A DNA stretch of 64,000 bases from Myxococcales bacterium (lineage in GTDB: Bacteria > Myxococcota_A > Polyangia > Polyangiales > JADJMO01): contig JADJMO010000018.1 of the NCBI GenBank assembly GCA_016709545.1, positions 1 to 64,000 of the forward strand, read 5' to 3'. Both the position numbers and the translations under genes were made by a program. Below, in pieces: positions 41,460-54,169 of this stretch. Numbering within the stretch: the stretch's first letter is position 1; every line of letters starts with the position of its first letter. The notes beneath the pieces were generated by a model. It searched no databases. It worked only from the letters and a program-made list of their open reading frames with translations, and had not been told where the DNA came from.

Positions 41460-43059
41460 CCGGATCGGAGCGGCGATGACCCGGAGGGTCGCCGTCGCGG
41501 TGGCGATGCTCGCGGTCCTCGGGGTCGTGCTGGTGTCCGCGATCCGTCGCCCGCGTCCGGCGCCGCTGCCGCAGATCGCCCGTGATGGGCGTGCCGCGTC
41601 AGGAAGGCTGCCTGACGTGCCACGCCAACGTGGAAGGCGTCGGCGGCGCGCACGCGCCGTTCGGGTGCAGCCCGTGTCACCTCGGCGACCCGACCGCGCG
41701 CGACGCCACGCTCGCGCACCGTGGCCTCGAGCGGCAAGCGGGGGACTTCGCGACGGTCGATCGCACGTGCGGCGTGTGCCACGCCGTGGAGACGGCGCGG
41801 GTCCGCACGAGCCTCATGGCCCGCGCGCCCGGGATCCTCGCCGTGGACCGCTTCGCGTTCGGCGAGCGCAAGACGCCGTTTCGCGATCCGAGCGACGACC
41901 TGACCGCCCTCGACCCGAACGGCGCGCCGAAGTCGCCCGCCGAGTCGCACGTGCGGAAGCTCTGCGCGGGGTGTCACCTCGGCGCGCGCAAGCCACGCCC
42001 CGGGGATCTGGGCGAGGAGGCGAGGGGAGGGGGGTGCACCGCCTGTCACCTCGCGCCGCCGCGCACGACGGGCACCGGACCGTTGCACCCCGAGGTCTCG
42101 GCGCAGGTGCCCGAGCGCCGCTGCGCGGGCTGCCACGGTCGGAGCGGTCGCATCGCGCTCTCGTTCCACGGCCTCGTCGAGCTCGAGCCCGGCGACCCGC
42201 GCGTGACCACGAAGACCGCCGACGGACGCCCGCTCGGGCAGCTCGCGGCGGACGTGCACGCGAAGGGCGGGCTCGGGTGCATCGACTGCCACACCGAGCG
42301 AGAGCTCATGGGCACCGGCGCGGCCCACCTCCACGCGCACGAGGCCCTCGAGGTGCGCTGCGCGGACTGTCACGCGAAGGCCGAGAAGGCCGCGCCGATC
42401 GACCCCTACCGCGAGCAGGTCGCCGAGGCGCTGCGACGCTCGTGGGCGCGGCGCGGCCTGCCAGCGCTGTCGCCGACGCCGCTCCGCACCCTCGGCGGCA
42501 CGCCGCTCGTGCGCACCGACGCGACGACCCACTCGCTGCTGCTCGCGACGACCGGCGCGCGCAAGCCGATCCCGCTGGCCTCTCCTGGGGCGTTCCACGG
42601 CCTGTCCGCGCACGGCCGGCTGTCGTGCCAGGCTTGCCACTCGGCGTGGGCGCCCCGCTGTGGCGCCTGCCACACGAGCTTCGATCCCGAGGGCACCGAC
42701 GTCGACCACCTCTCGGGCAAGGTCACGGCGGGGCGCTGGCTCGAGCGCGCCGGGGCCAACGGCTTCGGGCTCCCGCTCCTCGCGCTCGGACCGCGCGGTG
42801 CGATCGAGCCGTTCGTCGAGGGCATGCGGGCGACGTTCGTCACGAGCTCCGAGGTCTCGCGCGTCCTGTTCGCCCCGCTCGACCCCCACACCACCGGCAA
42901 GGCCCGGAGCTGCGCTTCGTGTCACGTGGACGTCTCGGCTTATCCAACCACCGGCGAGGTCACGCGGCTCGGCGCGCGGTTGCTCGACGCGGCCGAGCGG
43001 GCGCGGATCGCGCAGGTCGGCACCTGCCTGCCGTGCCACGCGGGCTACGACGACCGCGT

Positions 43060-44448
<1,389 letters not shown>

Positions 44449-44653
44449 CGAGCCCTCAAGGGAGCCACGTAGGGGCGCGGCCAGCAAGGCCAGTCCGGCC
44501 ATCCTTCGACACCACCGCTGACGGTTCGTCTGCTCGGCGGACCCGCCACGCGCAAACGCCGCGCGTCGGTTGCAACGGCCGCGCTCGGGCGCAGGAATCT
44601 GGTCCCGCGCAAGCCGTTTGCCCCTACATTGAGGGCTGCCGCGCAGCTCCCCA

Positions 44654-46935
44654 ATGTCCGTCGTCTGGTACTGCCCCCTTTGTCAGTCCGAAGGCTACGA
44701 CGCCGGAACGGTGTTCTGCAGCAACGACGGCGCGCGTGTGCGGCCCATCGCCGAGCGCGGCATCGAGTGGATCGGCAAGGTGCTGGCCGACCGGTACAAG
44801 GTCGTCCGCTTCATCGACGCGGGCGGCACCGCCGAGGTCTACGAGGCCGAGCGCACGAGCAACGGTCGCCGCGTCGCGATGAAGCTGCTCCACGCGGCGC
44901 ACGCCGAACGCCCCGAGGCGACCGACGACTTCCTCCGCGAGGCGCAGCTCGTCTCGCGCATCGGCCACCCCAACATCGTGGCCATCGAGGACTTCGGCAC
45001 CCTGCCGAGCGGCGTCCACTACATGGTGATGGAGCTGCTCGACGGCGCGCCGCTGTCGGTCGAGCTCGCGCGCGGGCCGTTGCCGGTGATGCAGGCGCTC
45101 AAGTGGGCGATGCAGGCGTGCGAGGGCCTCGCCGCCGCGCACGCGCGCGACGTGCTCCACTGCGACATCAAGCCCGCCAACATCTTCCTGCAGCGCGTGC
45201 CCACCGAGGCCGAGCCGGTCGTGAAGATCCTCGACCTCGGGATCGGGCGCCTGTTCGCGGGCGGCACCACCGAGCGCGTCGCGTCCGGCATGATCGCCGG
45301 CACCCCGAGTACATGTCGCCGGAGCAGGCCCTCGGGCACCCGCTCACGGCCGCCTCGGACATCTACTCGATGGCCGTCGCGGTCTACGAGATGTTGCTCG
45401 GCGTCGTGCCGTTCTCCGACGAGAGCTACGTGCAGGTGCTCGAGAAGCACGTGCACCAGAAGCCCACGTGGCCCACCAGCCTCGCCGACGAGCGAGGCGT
45501 ACCGCCCGAGGCCGCCGCCGTCGTGATGAAGGCGCTCGAGAAGGACCCGGCCGCGCGGCCGGGCTCGATGCTCGATCTGCAGCGCGAGCTCGCCACCGTC
45601 ACGCGCCAGGTCCGCGCCCGCAACAACGCGCCCACGCAACAGCGGCTCAAGACGGCCACCGCGCCCGCTCCCTCGCCCGAGAGGCCGAGTCCTTCCACCC
45701 CGCTCGTCACCCCGCCGGCGTCGGCGCCGATCTCGCAGTCCGCCCGCAAGGTCGCCTCCGCGCCGCCCCGCGCGTCGGCGCCCCCGCGATCTGCGCCGAA
45801 GCGGCCCGTCGAGACCGTGCCGCTCGCCACCGCCACCGGTGCGGACCACGAGGTGGTCGAGCTCGCCAGGGACACCTACTGGGTCGGTCGTCGCCGTGGG
45901 CAGCAGCTCGAGTGCAACGCGTACCTGCGCATCTTCAAGCAGGGCCCCACCGAGGTGAGCATCCTGTTCGATCCGGGGCCGCCCGAGGACTACGAGATCC
46001 TCTCGGCCAAGGTCGCCCACGTGCTCGGTACGGCCCACCGCCTCGACTACGTGTTCCTCAACCACCAGGACCCGGACGTCGCGAGCAACGCGGCCTCTCT
46101 GCAGCAGGCCTCACGGCACACGCGGGTCATCTGCTCCGAAGACACCTTCCGGCTCGCGCGCTTCTACGGGCTCGATCCCCGGCGCTTCAGCGCGATCGAG
46201 AGCTTCCACGGCGGCGTGTTCGCGCTGCCCACCGGTCACAGCATCCAGTTCGTGCCGACCCCGTTCTGCCACTTTCGTGGCGCGGTGATGGTCTACGACC
46301 CAGCGACCAGGATCCTGTTCTCCGGCGATCTCTTCGGCGGGGCCCGCTCCTCCGACATGATCGCGAGCGACCGCAGCTGGCCCGGCGTCGAGATGTTCCA
46401 CCAGATCTACATGCCGAGCCGCAAGGCGCTCGAGCTCGCCTGTGGTCGGGTGCGTCGCCTGACGCCGGCGCCCGCGCTCATCGCCCCCCAGCACGGCGCG
46501 ATGATCGTCGGCCAGGACACCGTCGCGATGGTCGACAGCGTCGCGGAGCTCGAGGTCGGACTCGACATGCTCGAGGCGTCGAGCCGCGAGGAGCGCTTCG
46601 TCGAGGCCGCCAACGACATCCGGCGCGAGTACGTCGAGCTCGCGGGCGACCAGCGGGCCCGCGATCTCGTCGCGAGCTTCGCCGACGACGCCTCGTTCAC
46701 CCGCCTCCTGCTCGTCGACGGCGAGGGCGAGATCGTCGGCTTCAAGGTCGCCCCCCGCCTCGCGCTCGAGGCGCTGGCCAACGACGCGCTCGCCACCCTG
46801 CCGGCCGAGCGCCGCGGCGACCTGCGCCGCTCGATCCAGGTGGTCTGGAAGCAGCGCGAGCTCGACCAGACGAGCTCCGGGTTCCCGAGCATGCGGATGG
46901 CCATCGACCGCGGCTCGCAGAAGCCGCGCGGCTGA
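44654..46935 (+). CDS. Ser/Thr protein kinase fused to an ODP-type (flavodiiron-like) di-iron oxygen-binding domain (frameshifted)
   Basis: About 760 aa after repair. A short CPLC ... C segment opens the protein, perhaps a zinc knuckle. The Hanks-type kinase (about 45-300) has a Gly-loop GGTAEVYEAE, VAMKLLH Lys, catalytic loop HCDIKPANI (HCD in place of HRD) and ILDLGIGRL (DLG for DFG). At about 45303 one missing C breaks the frame (IAGTP / EYMSPEQALGHPL). A Pro/Ser linker (about 325-395) leads to a metallo-beta-lactamase-fold domain with the iron-ligand pattern HQDPD (about 470), CHFRGA (about 540), SGDLFGG (about 558), PQHGAM (about 614), that of ODP oxygen sensors and flavodiiron proteins. 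No flavodoxin domain follows. A C-terminal region of 110 aa is unassigned. A TACATT box at about 44626 could be its -10. Confidence 0.85.
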
Positions 46936-46944
46936 CCGACTCTC

Positions 46945-47745
46945 GTGCGCCCGGTCGTCCTGCTCGGCGTCTCTCGCTCGGGCACCACGCTGCTGCGCGT
47001 GCTCCTCGGCAAGAGCCCCGATCTCGCCGCGCCGCCCGAGACCCCGTGGATCACCGGCGCCTACGGGCGAGGCTCGTTGCGGGACCTGATCGACGCCTTG
47101 ATCGAGGCGCCCACCGGGCCGGTCGAGAACCTCTCCGGGCTCGACGAGGACGCCGTGTACGCCGCCGGGCGGGCCTTCGTGGAGACGCTCCTCGCGCCGT
47201 ACGCGGCCGCCCGGGGCAAGTCGCGGCTCGTGCTCAAGACCCCGAAGGACCTGCCGCACGTGGGGTTCCTCGCCCGCCTGTTCCCCGACGCGAGCTTCGT
47301 CCACGTGCGTCGCGACGGTCGCGACGTCGCGTGCTCCACGGTGCGTCGCAAGGGCATGGTCGGCCTCGGCGCGCACGGCGCGGTGACGCTGGAGAACGCC
47401 TTGCTCCGGTGGGTCGAGTGGGAGGACCACCTGCGCGCGGTGGTCGCGAAGGGAGCGCTCTCGCTCGCCGCGACGGTCCGCTACGAGGACCTCGTCGAGG
47501 AGCCCGAGGCGGTGCTACGCGCGCTCTGTGCGGCGGTGTCGGCGCGCTTCGAGCCGGCGATGCTCGACTACGATCTCGAGGGCATCGATCTACCCGCCTG
47601 GGAGGCCGGCTCGACCGACGTCCGCGAGCACGCCACCATCGATCGCGCGAGCGTGGGCCGGTTCCGTCGCGAGGTGCCTCCCGCCGAGCAGGCCGCCCTC
47701 GAGGCGCGCTTCGGCGCCGATCTCGCGCGCCTCTGCTACCTCTAG
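46945..47745 (+). CDS. Sulfotransferase-family protein
   Basis: 266 aa, GTG start 9 bp after the kinase-ODP stop, so probably co-transcribed. VVLLGVSRSGTTLLRVLLGKSP is the 5'-phosphosulfate-binding loop of PAPS-dependent sulfotransferases (PF13469); FVHVRRDGRDVACSTVRRKG is the 3'-phosphate-binding stretch (Arg and Ser). It should transfer sulfate from PAPS to a hydroxyl or amine of an unknown metabolite, peptide or polysaccharide. Confidence 0.85.
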   Translation: MRPVVLLGVSRSGTTLLRVLLGKSPDLAAPPETPWITGAYGRGSLRDLIDALIEAPTGPVENLSGLDEDAVYAAGRAFVETLLAPYAAARGKSRLVLKTPKDLPHVGFLARLFPDASFVHVRRDGRDVACSTVRRKGMVGLGAHGAVTLENALLRWVEWEDHLRAVVAKGALSLAATVRYEDLVEEPEAVLRALCAAVSARFEPAMLDYDLEGIDLPAWEAGSTDVREHATIDRASVGRFRREVPPAEQAALEARFGADLARLCYL

Positions 47746-47747
47746 AC

Positions 47748-48101
47748 TCACCACTCCTCGCGCACCGGCCAGCGCTTGCGCACCAGCACCGTGATCGCGA
47801 CCGGCGCGCCGAGGTGGAACGCCGCCGACCACCACGCGGTGGCGCCCCAGGGGCGACGACGGTGGACGAGCGGCTCGAGGATGAGGTCGTTCGCGTGCGC
47901 CCAGTAGTGGAAGGGGAGCACCGAGCCGAGCAGCCAGGAGAGCGCGATGCCGACCACCGCCCCGAACAGCCCCGCCGCCCACGGCCGCCGGGAGTGGCGG
48001 CTCGCCCAGAGCGCCGGAGGCACGGAGAGGGCGAGGTAGACCGCGCCCGTGGCGAGAGGGTTGACGACCACCGCCCGCCGTTGCCATGTCCAGGGCCGCA
48101 T
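47748..48101 (-). CDS. Small membrane protein, function unknown
   Basis: Up to 117 aa from the ATG at 48101. Helices at about 15-32, 42-68 and 95-112 (ATGAVYLALSVPPALWAS; AAGLFGAVVGIALSWLLGSV), with a His/Trp-rich loop and Arg-rich C-terminus. The ATG overlaps that of the divergent GST in CATG; a GTG around 48070 would avoid the overlap. No family recognised. Confidence 0.55.
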   Translation of the reverse strand: MRPWTWQRRAVVVNPLATGAVYLALSVPPALWASRHSRRPWAAGLFGAVVGIALSWLLGSVLPFHYWAHANDLILEPLVHRRRPWGATAWWSAAFHLGAPVAITVLVRKRWPVREEW

Positions 48102-48820
48102 GTCGATCGTCCTCCACCGCTTTCCGCTGAGCCACTTCTCCGAGAAGGCGCGGCTCCTGCTCGATTTCAAGGGGCTCGACTACGAGCTGCGCGACCACCA
48201 GCTCGGCCTGCCGCAGCTCGCGATCTACCGCCTCTCCGGGCAGCGCAAGCTCCCGGTGATCGAGCATGACGGTCACGTGGTGTCCGACTCCACGCGCATC
48301 GCGCACTACCTCGACGAGCAGTTCCCGGAGACGCGCCGCCTCGTGCCGCGCGACGACCCGCGTCGCAGCGAGGTGCTGGCCCTCGAGGAGCGCATCGACC
48401 GGAAGTTCGGGGTCGGTCCCGTGGCGCGCTGGGTTCGAGCACTGCCTCGATCACCAGGACCACCTCGATCTGCTCGCCATCGAGACCCATGGGCTGCCGG
48501 TCGCCGGCGCGCGCGGCCTCGGCGCGCTGGTGCGGGCGCTGCGCGGCCCCGTGACCGCGCGGACCGCGCGCTTCGTCGAGGCGACGTACGCGCTGCTCGA
48601 CGACCTCACGGCGCGGCTGCGTCGCGGCCCCTATCTCGTCGGTGACGAGCCCACGCTGGCCGACCTCGCGGCGGCGGGGCTGCTGTTCCACCTCGAGTTC
48701 CCCACGTCGCGCTTTCTGTGGGATCCTGCCTTCGCGGGTCGCGGCATCCCCGAGGTCGTGGCACGCTTTCCGGAGGTCTTCCTTTGGCGTCGCAAGCTCT
48801 ACACCGATTTTCTGCGCTGA
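48100..48820 (+). CDS. Glutathione S-transferase-like protein (frameshifted)
   Basis: About 239 aa. The thioredoxin-like N-domain is clear: IVLHRFPLSHFSEKARLLLDFKG with the Ser of the active-site region, GQRKLPVIEHDGHVVSDSTRIAHYL with the cis-Pro and the glutathione-binding Asp-Ser. At about 48441 a surplus G (TGGG for TGG) shifts the frame; the all-helical C-domain continues with FEHCLDHQDHLDLLAI and the N-capping box GDEPTLADLAAAG. Typical bacterial GST length. Substrate unknown. Confidence 0.82.
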
Positions 48821-49485
48821 TCGTGGCGGTCCCCCTCGCGTGGGGCTGCGGCGGCAGCAACGTCGCCTTCGAGGACCGCGACGCGGGCGACGGCAGCGTC
48901 GCCGACGGTTCGGGCGCCGACACCGCTCTCGAGGACGGAGCGTCCACGGACAGCGGGCTCCCTGACGACACCGGGGGGCCAGTGGACACCGGGGGGCCGG
49001 TCGACACCGGCGTCGACGTCGGCCCGCCCGACACCAAGCCCCCGGGCTGCCCCCCAGGCGGGACCAAGAAGCTCGAGGTGTGCCCGCCGACCTGCAGCGG
49101 CGGCTGCGACGGCGACGTCTGCAACATCCGCTGCAACGCCATCAACGGCTGCAACGACACGACCCTCGCGTGCCCCCCGAACGCGCGCTGCAAGATCCTC
49201 TGCGACGGCCTCAACTCCTGCCAGCGCACCAAGGTGCAGTGTCAGCCCGGCTCTCCGTGCGAGCTCGCGTGCACGGGCACCAACGCCTGCCAGGGCGTCG
49301 ACTACACCTGCCCCAGCTTCGCGGGTGCCTGCACGCTCACGTGCTCCGCGCTCAGCTCGTGCACGACGGGGAAGGTCAAGTGCGGCCCGGGTGCGTGCTC
49401 CGCGAGCTGCACGGGGCTCGGCACCACCGGCGTGAAGGTCGACTGCGGGCCCTCGTGCGCCTGCAGCAACAAGTGCCCGGGGTAG
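48784..49485 (+). CDS. Cys-rich lipoprotein
   Basis: About 233 aa from a TTG at 48784 (37 bp inside the GST end); a GTG at 48823 is the next alternative. Lipobox AWGC. An Asp/Gly/Thr-rich linker precedes a Cys-rich domain with regular pairs (CNIRCNAINGCND; CKILCDGLNSCQR; CELACTGTNACQG; CTLTCSALSSCTT), a repeat of about 30 residues whose Cys pattern suggests stacked disulfide modules on the cell surface. The same architecture is found in the 52.9-kb lipoprotein. Confidence 0.75.
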   Translation: MASQALHRFSALIVAVPLAWGCGGSNVAFEDRDAGDGSVADGSGADTALEDGASTDSGLPDDTGGPVDTGGPVDTGVDVGPPDTKPPGCPPGGTKKLEVCPPTCSGGCDGDVCNIRCNAINGCNDTTLACPPNARCKILCDGLNSCQRTKVQCQPGSPCELACTGTNACQGVDYTCPSFAGACTLTCSALSSCTTGKVKCGPGACSASCTGLGTTGVKVDCGPSCACSNKCPG

Positions 49486-49491
49486 CGTCGG

Positions 49492-50929
<1,438 letters not shown>

Positions 50930-50935
50930 CTTCTC

Positions 50936-51060
50936 GGGTTTCGCGCCCATTGGGGCGCGGCCCGAGCGAAACTGTTTCGCTCGGGTCCCTTCTCCGGCCT
51001 GCGGCCGGGTTTCGCGCCCATGGAGGGCGCGTCCCGAGCGAAACTGTTTCGCTCGGGTCC
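50936..51060. repeat. Two direct copies of a 54-bp unit with a perfect 12-bp-stem hairpin
   Basis: Copies at 50936-50989 and 51007-51060 begin GGGTTTCGCGCCCAT and each ends in CCCGAGCGAAAC-T-GTTTCGCTCGGG (hairpins at 50961-50985 and 51033-51057, single-base centre). The copies differ at only a few positions. They fill the 160 bp between two convergent genes and could serve as a bidirectional transcription terminator, or as a REP-type element. Confidence 0.8.
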
Positions 51061-51089
51061 CACGTGGGCCGACCGTCTTCGGGCTCACC

Positions 51090-52037
51090 TCAGGGGCAGC
51101 GCAGCGTCAGCGCGTGGCGGATCAGCTCGACCGTGATGGGCAGGCCGCCGAGGGGCTCGCCGTCGACGTCGAGGAGGAACACGTCGCGCGCCGCGTCGTC
51201 GACCAGGTCGAGCTCGAGGCGATCGCACCGAAAATGCTGGGTGCCCGGCTTGTCGAGGTGCTTGCCCTCGTAGATCGAAGACGACTGCACGGCGAAGGCG
51301 AGCTTGCTGCGGGCGCCGAGGCTCACCACCTCGAAGGCGCCGTCGTCGGGCTGGGCCATCGGCGCGACGTGCATGCCGCCGCCGAAATACCGGCCGTTGC
51401 AGATGGCGAGCATGAACGTGGCGAGGCGGCGCTCGTCGGTGACGCCCGCGAGCTCCGACTTGCAGACGAGCCGCCCCTCCTTGATGCGCAGGAGCGCCCG
51501 CACCGAGGCGCTGAAATACGCGGCCTTGCCGCCGATGGCCGCGGGGGCCTCGGCCACGTAGCGGTCGACGAGGCCGCCCATGCCGGCCGAGAGGATGTTC
51601 ACGAAGTAGCGGTGGGCCTGCTTGCCCGTAGGGTCGCGGTAGGTGAGCCGGCCCACGTCGAGCGGGCGCGTCTTCTTGCTCGCGAGGGCCGCGAGGTAGG
51701 TCTCGAGGCGGTGCTCGAGCCCGACCGTGCGGCGGAAGTCGCCGCCCGTGCCCTGCGCGACGAGGCCGACCTCCGGGCGCTTGTCGACCTGCGCCTCGAG
51801 CACGCCGTTGCAGACCTCGTGGAACGTGCCGTCGCCGCCGACCGCGACGACGAGCGGGTGGCCGCGCTCGGCGCCCGCGCGCGCGACGTCGATGCCGTGG
51901 CCGCGGGCGCCGGTCTGTTCGACCGCGATGGGGCCGAGGGTGCGCTCGATCGTGGCGCGCATCGAGCCGAAGGTCTTGCCGGTCCGGCCCCCGCCCGAGG
52001 CGGGGTTGACGACGAACAGCGGGAGCGAGGGGTCCAT
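51090..52037 (-). CDS. Diacylglycerol/lipid kinase (YegS/DgkB-like)
   Basis: 315 aa. LFVVNPASGGGRTGKTF and VVAVGGDGTFHEVCNGVL (the GGDGT nucleotide-binding motif) define the DAGK catalytic domain; VNILSAGMGGLVDRYVAE and LLDVDGEPLG complete the two-domain fold. It phosphorylates diacylglycerol, sphingoid or related lipids. There are no membrane helices; it works on the cytoplasmic membrane face. The M50 peptidase gene is divergent, 38 bp away. Confidence 0.92.
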   Translation of the reverse strand: MDPSLPLFVVNPASGGGRTGKTFGSMRATIERTLGPIAVEQTGARGHGIDVARAGAERGHPLVVAVGGDGTFHEVCNGVLEAQVDKRPEVGLVAQGTGGDFRRTVGLEHRLETYLAALASKKTRPLDVGRLTYRDPTGKQAHRYFVNILSAGMGGLVDRYVAEAPAAIGGKAAYFSASVRALLRIKEGRLVCKSELAGVTDERRLATFMLAICNGRYFGGGMHVAPMAQPDDGAFEVVSLGARSKLAFAVQSSSIYEGKHLDKPGTQHFRCDRLELDLVDDAARDVFLLDVDGEPLGGLPITVELIRHALTLRCP

Positions 52038-52075
52038 CGGCCGCGAGGATAGCGGCGTGCTAGCTTTCGTGGGCC

Positions 52076-52756
52076 ATGATGTCGGTCGGTTGGTGGTCGA
52101 TCTATCGCTTCCGCGGCGGGGCGATCCGGCTGCATTTCAGCATCCCGCTGGCGGCGTTCGTCTTCGGGCGGTTCGCGTTCGTCCCGGGTTTCTGGCTCGG
52201 ATTCGTGACGATCGTCCTGTTCCACGAGCTCGGCCACGCGGCGATGGTCCGGCTGGTCGGCGCCCGCGTCAGCAACATCGACGTGCACGGCCTCGGGGGC
52301 TCCTGCTCCTGGTACGGCAACCCCACGCCCCTCGGCCGGGCCTGGATCGCCTGGGGCGGGGTGCTCGCCCAGGCCGTGGTGCTCGCCTTCGCGTGGACGT
52401 GGATCCTCGTCCGGCCGCCGCACTCCGTCTTCGCGGCGCAGCTGCTCTCTGCGTACACGTACTCGAACCTCTGGCTCATCGCGCTCAACCTGCTGCCGAT
52501 CCCGCCGCTCGACGGCGCCGAGGCGTGGGCGCTGCCGGGCCTCCTGCGCAAGTGGTGGCAGCTGCGGCGCGCGAAGCAGACGCTCGCCAAGGTGAAGGTC
52601 GCCTCTGCCCGCGAGCGCGCCGAGCAGGCCTGGCACTTCCGCGAGCCGAGCAAGGCCAAGCTGCACGACAAGGAGCTCGACGCGCGCGCCGACGATCTGC
52701 TCGAGCGCGCCAAGAAGCGCCTCGCCAAGCGCTCCGAGGACGAGCCCAAGAACTGA
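52076..52756 (+). CDS. M50-family (site-2-protease-like) intramembrane metallopeptidase
   Basis: 226 aa. VTIVLFHELGHAAMVRLVGA contains the HELGH zinc site inside a membrane helix, and NLLPIPPLDGAEAW contains the second metal-ligand motif (DG). Four or so helices; no PDZ domain. The last 75 residues are a highly charged coiled-coil-like tail (RRAKQTLAKVKVASARERAEQ). The family cuts membrane-bound regulators such as anti-sigma factors. Divergent from the lipid kinase. Confidence 0.9.
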   Translation: MMSVGWWSIYRFRGGAIRLHFSIPLAAFVFGRFAFVPGFWLGFVTIVLFHELGHAAMVRLVGARVSNIDVHGLGGSCSWYGNPTPLGRAWIAWGGVLAQAVVLAFAWTWILVRPPHSVFAAQLLSAYTYSNLWLIALNLLPIPPLDGAEAWALPGLLRKWWQLRRAKQTLAKVKVASARERAEQAWHFREPSKAKLHDKELDARADDLLERAKKRLAKRSEDEPKN

Positions 52757-52923
52757 CCGCGGGGGCGAAGCGCCGCAGGGGCGGCACGTAGGGCGAACAA
52801 GCAAAACGGCCGCGACGACGATTTCGTGCGACACGTGCGATCGGCCCCCGTCTGTACCGGGCGAAGAGCAGGAGCGCGCCCCCGCAGCGGCGGAGGAGCG
52901 CGTGAACCTGCGCGGAGGTCCCC

Positions 52924-54054
52924 ATGCGTCGCTTCGTGGTTCTCTCGGTTCTCTGTGCGAGTTGGCTGGTCGGATGTGGCGATCCCTACGTGGCCGCGCG
53001 CGATGGCGGTGGCGGTGGCGGCGACGACGGCGGCACGACCCCGGACGGCGCGACCCCGGACGGCGCGACCCCCGAGGACGGTGGCAAGACCGACACGGGG
53101 ACGGGCGCGGACACCAAGCCCGCCGAGGACGTCGGCAGCCCCGGCGACCCGTGCTCCACGCCCGGCAAGTCCGAGAGCGCCAAGTGCGGCAAGTGCGGCA
53201 GCCAGGTGCGCGTGTGCAACTCCGACAAGACCTGGTCGGAGTGGAGCTCCTGCAGCGGCGAGGGCGTGTGCACGGCCTACGAGACGGCCACCGAGGCCTG
53301 TTCGGGCGGCGGCACCCGCGCGCGCACCTGCAGCTCGTCGTGCACCTGGGGCAGCTGGGGCTCGTGCGAGGGCGCGCCGCCTCCGTGCGGCACCCTCGGC
53401 AAGACCGAGACGCAGACCTGCGGCAAGTGCGGCTCGCAGCTGCGCACGTGCGGCGCCACCGGCTGGAGCGCGTGGGGCGCCTGCGGGGCCGAGGGCGAGT
53501 GCACGAGCGGCGCGACGGAGTCCGCGGCGTGCGGCACCGGCGGCAGCAAGACCCGCACCTGCGGCACGACGTGCACCTGGGGCGCCTACGGCACTTGCGT
53601 CGGCGGCACGCCCACCACGGGCTGCGCCTCCGGCTCGCCGCGCCAGACGTTCTCCTCCTCGTCGTTCAGCGGCATGTGGGGCTGCTCGGGCACCTCGACC
53701 TGGTCGGGCGCCTCCACGCTCTGCGCGTCGGGCTACCACGTGTGCTCGGCGACCGAGTTCTCCTCGCGTCGCGGATCCACCATCCCGTCGCACCACTACT
53801 GGGTGTCGGACTACCTGAACGGCAGCGGCAGCGAGGGCGCGTGCAAGGCCTCGAAGAGCACCGCCTCGGGCAACTTCTGCCCGACCGACGCGCCGATGCG
53901 CGTGTGCGGCTCGACGAAGTACGACGCCTCGGGCAACTTCTGCACCTGGGTCGCCTGCGGCTACGAGTCGACGAGCTCGAGCCTGTACTACGGCGGCTGC
54001 AACGACGACGGCAGCAGCCACGGCCTGCAGGCCGGCGCGCTCTGCTGCAACTGA
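52924..54054 (+). CDS. Cys-rich surface lipoprotein
   Basis: 376 aa; GGAGGT lies four bases before the ATG. Lipobox LVGC. A Gly/Asp/Thr linker (to about residue 75) precedes repeating Trp/Cys modules (KCGKCGSQVRVCNSDKTWSEW, CSSSCTWGSWGSCEG, KCGSQLRTCGATGWSAWGAC, CGTTCTWGAYGTC), resembling thrombospondin-like or von Willebrand-type modules. The C-terminal 150 residues contain a compact domain with STLCASGYHVCSATEF and a Cys-Cys end. Function unknown; surface adhesion is a guess. Confidence 0.85.
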   Translation: MRRFVVLSVLCASWLVGCGDPYVAARDGGGGGGDDGGTTPDGATPDGATPEDGGKTDTGTGADTKPAEDVGSPGDPCSTPGKSESAKCGKCGSQVRVCNSDKTWSEWSSCSGEGVCTAYETATEACSGGGTRARTCSSSCTWGSWGSCEGAPPPCGTLGKTETQTCGKCGSQLRTCGATGWSAWGACGAEGECTSGATESAACGTGGSKTRTCGTTCTWGAYGTCVGGTPTTGCASGSPRQTFSSSSFSGMWGCSGTSTWSGASTLCASGYHVCSATEFSSRRGSTIPSHHYWVSDYLNGSGSEGACKASKSTASGNFCPTDAPMRVCGSTKYDASGNFCTWVACGYESTSSSLYYGGCNDDGSSHGLQAGALCCN

Positions 54055-54169
54055 TCGGTTGATCCACGCGTCGAGGGCCCCGCTCTCGACCTCCCTCACT
54101 TGCGACCGTGCGCCCTCTGCGCGCGGCGGTCGCGCACGACCACGTGTGTCCCTCTCAAGGAGCTCTCTC

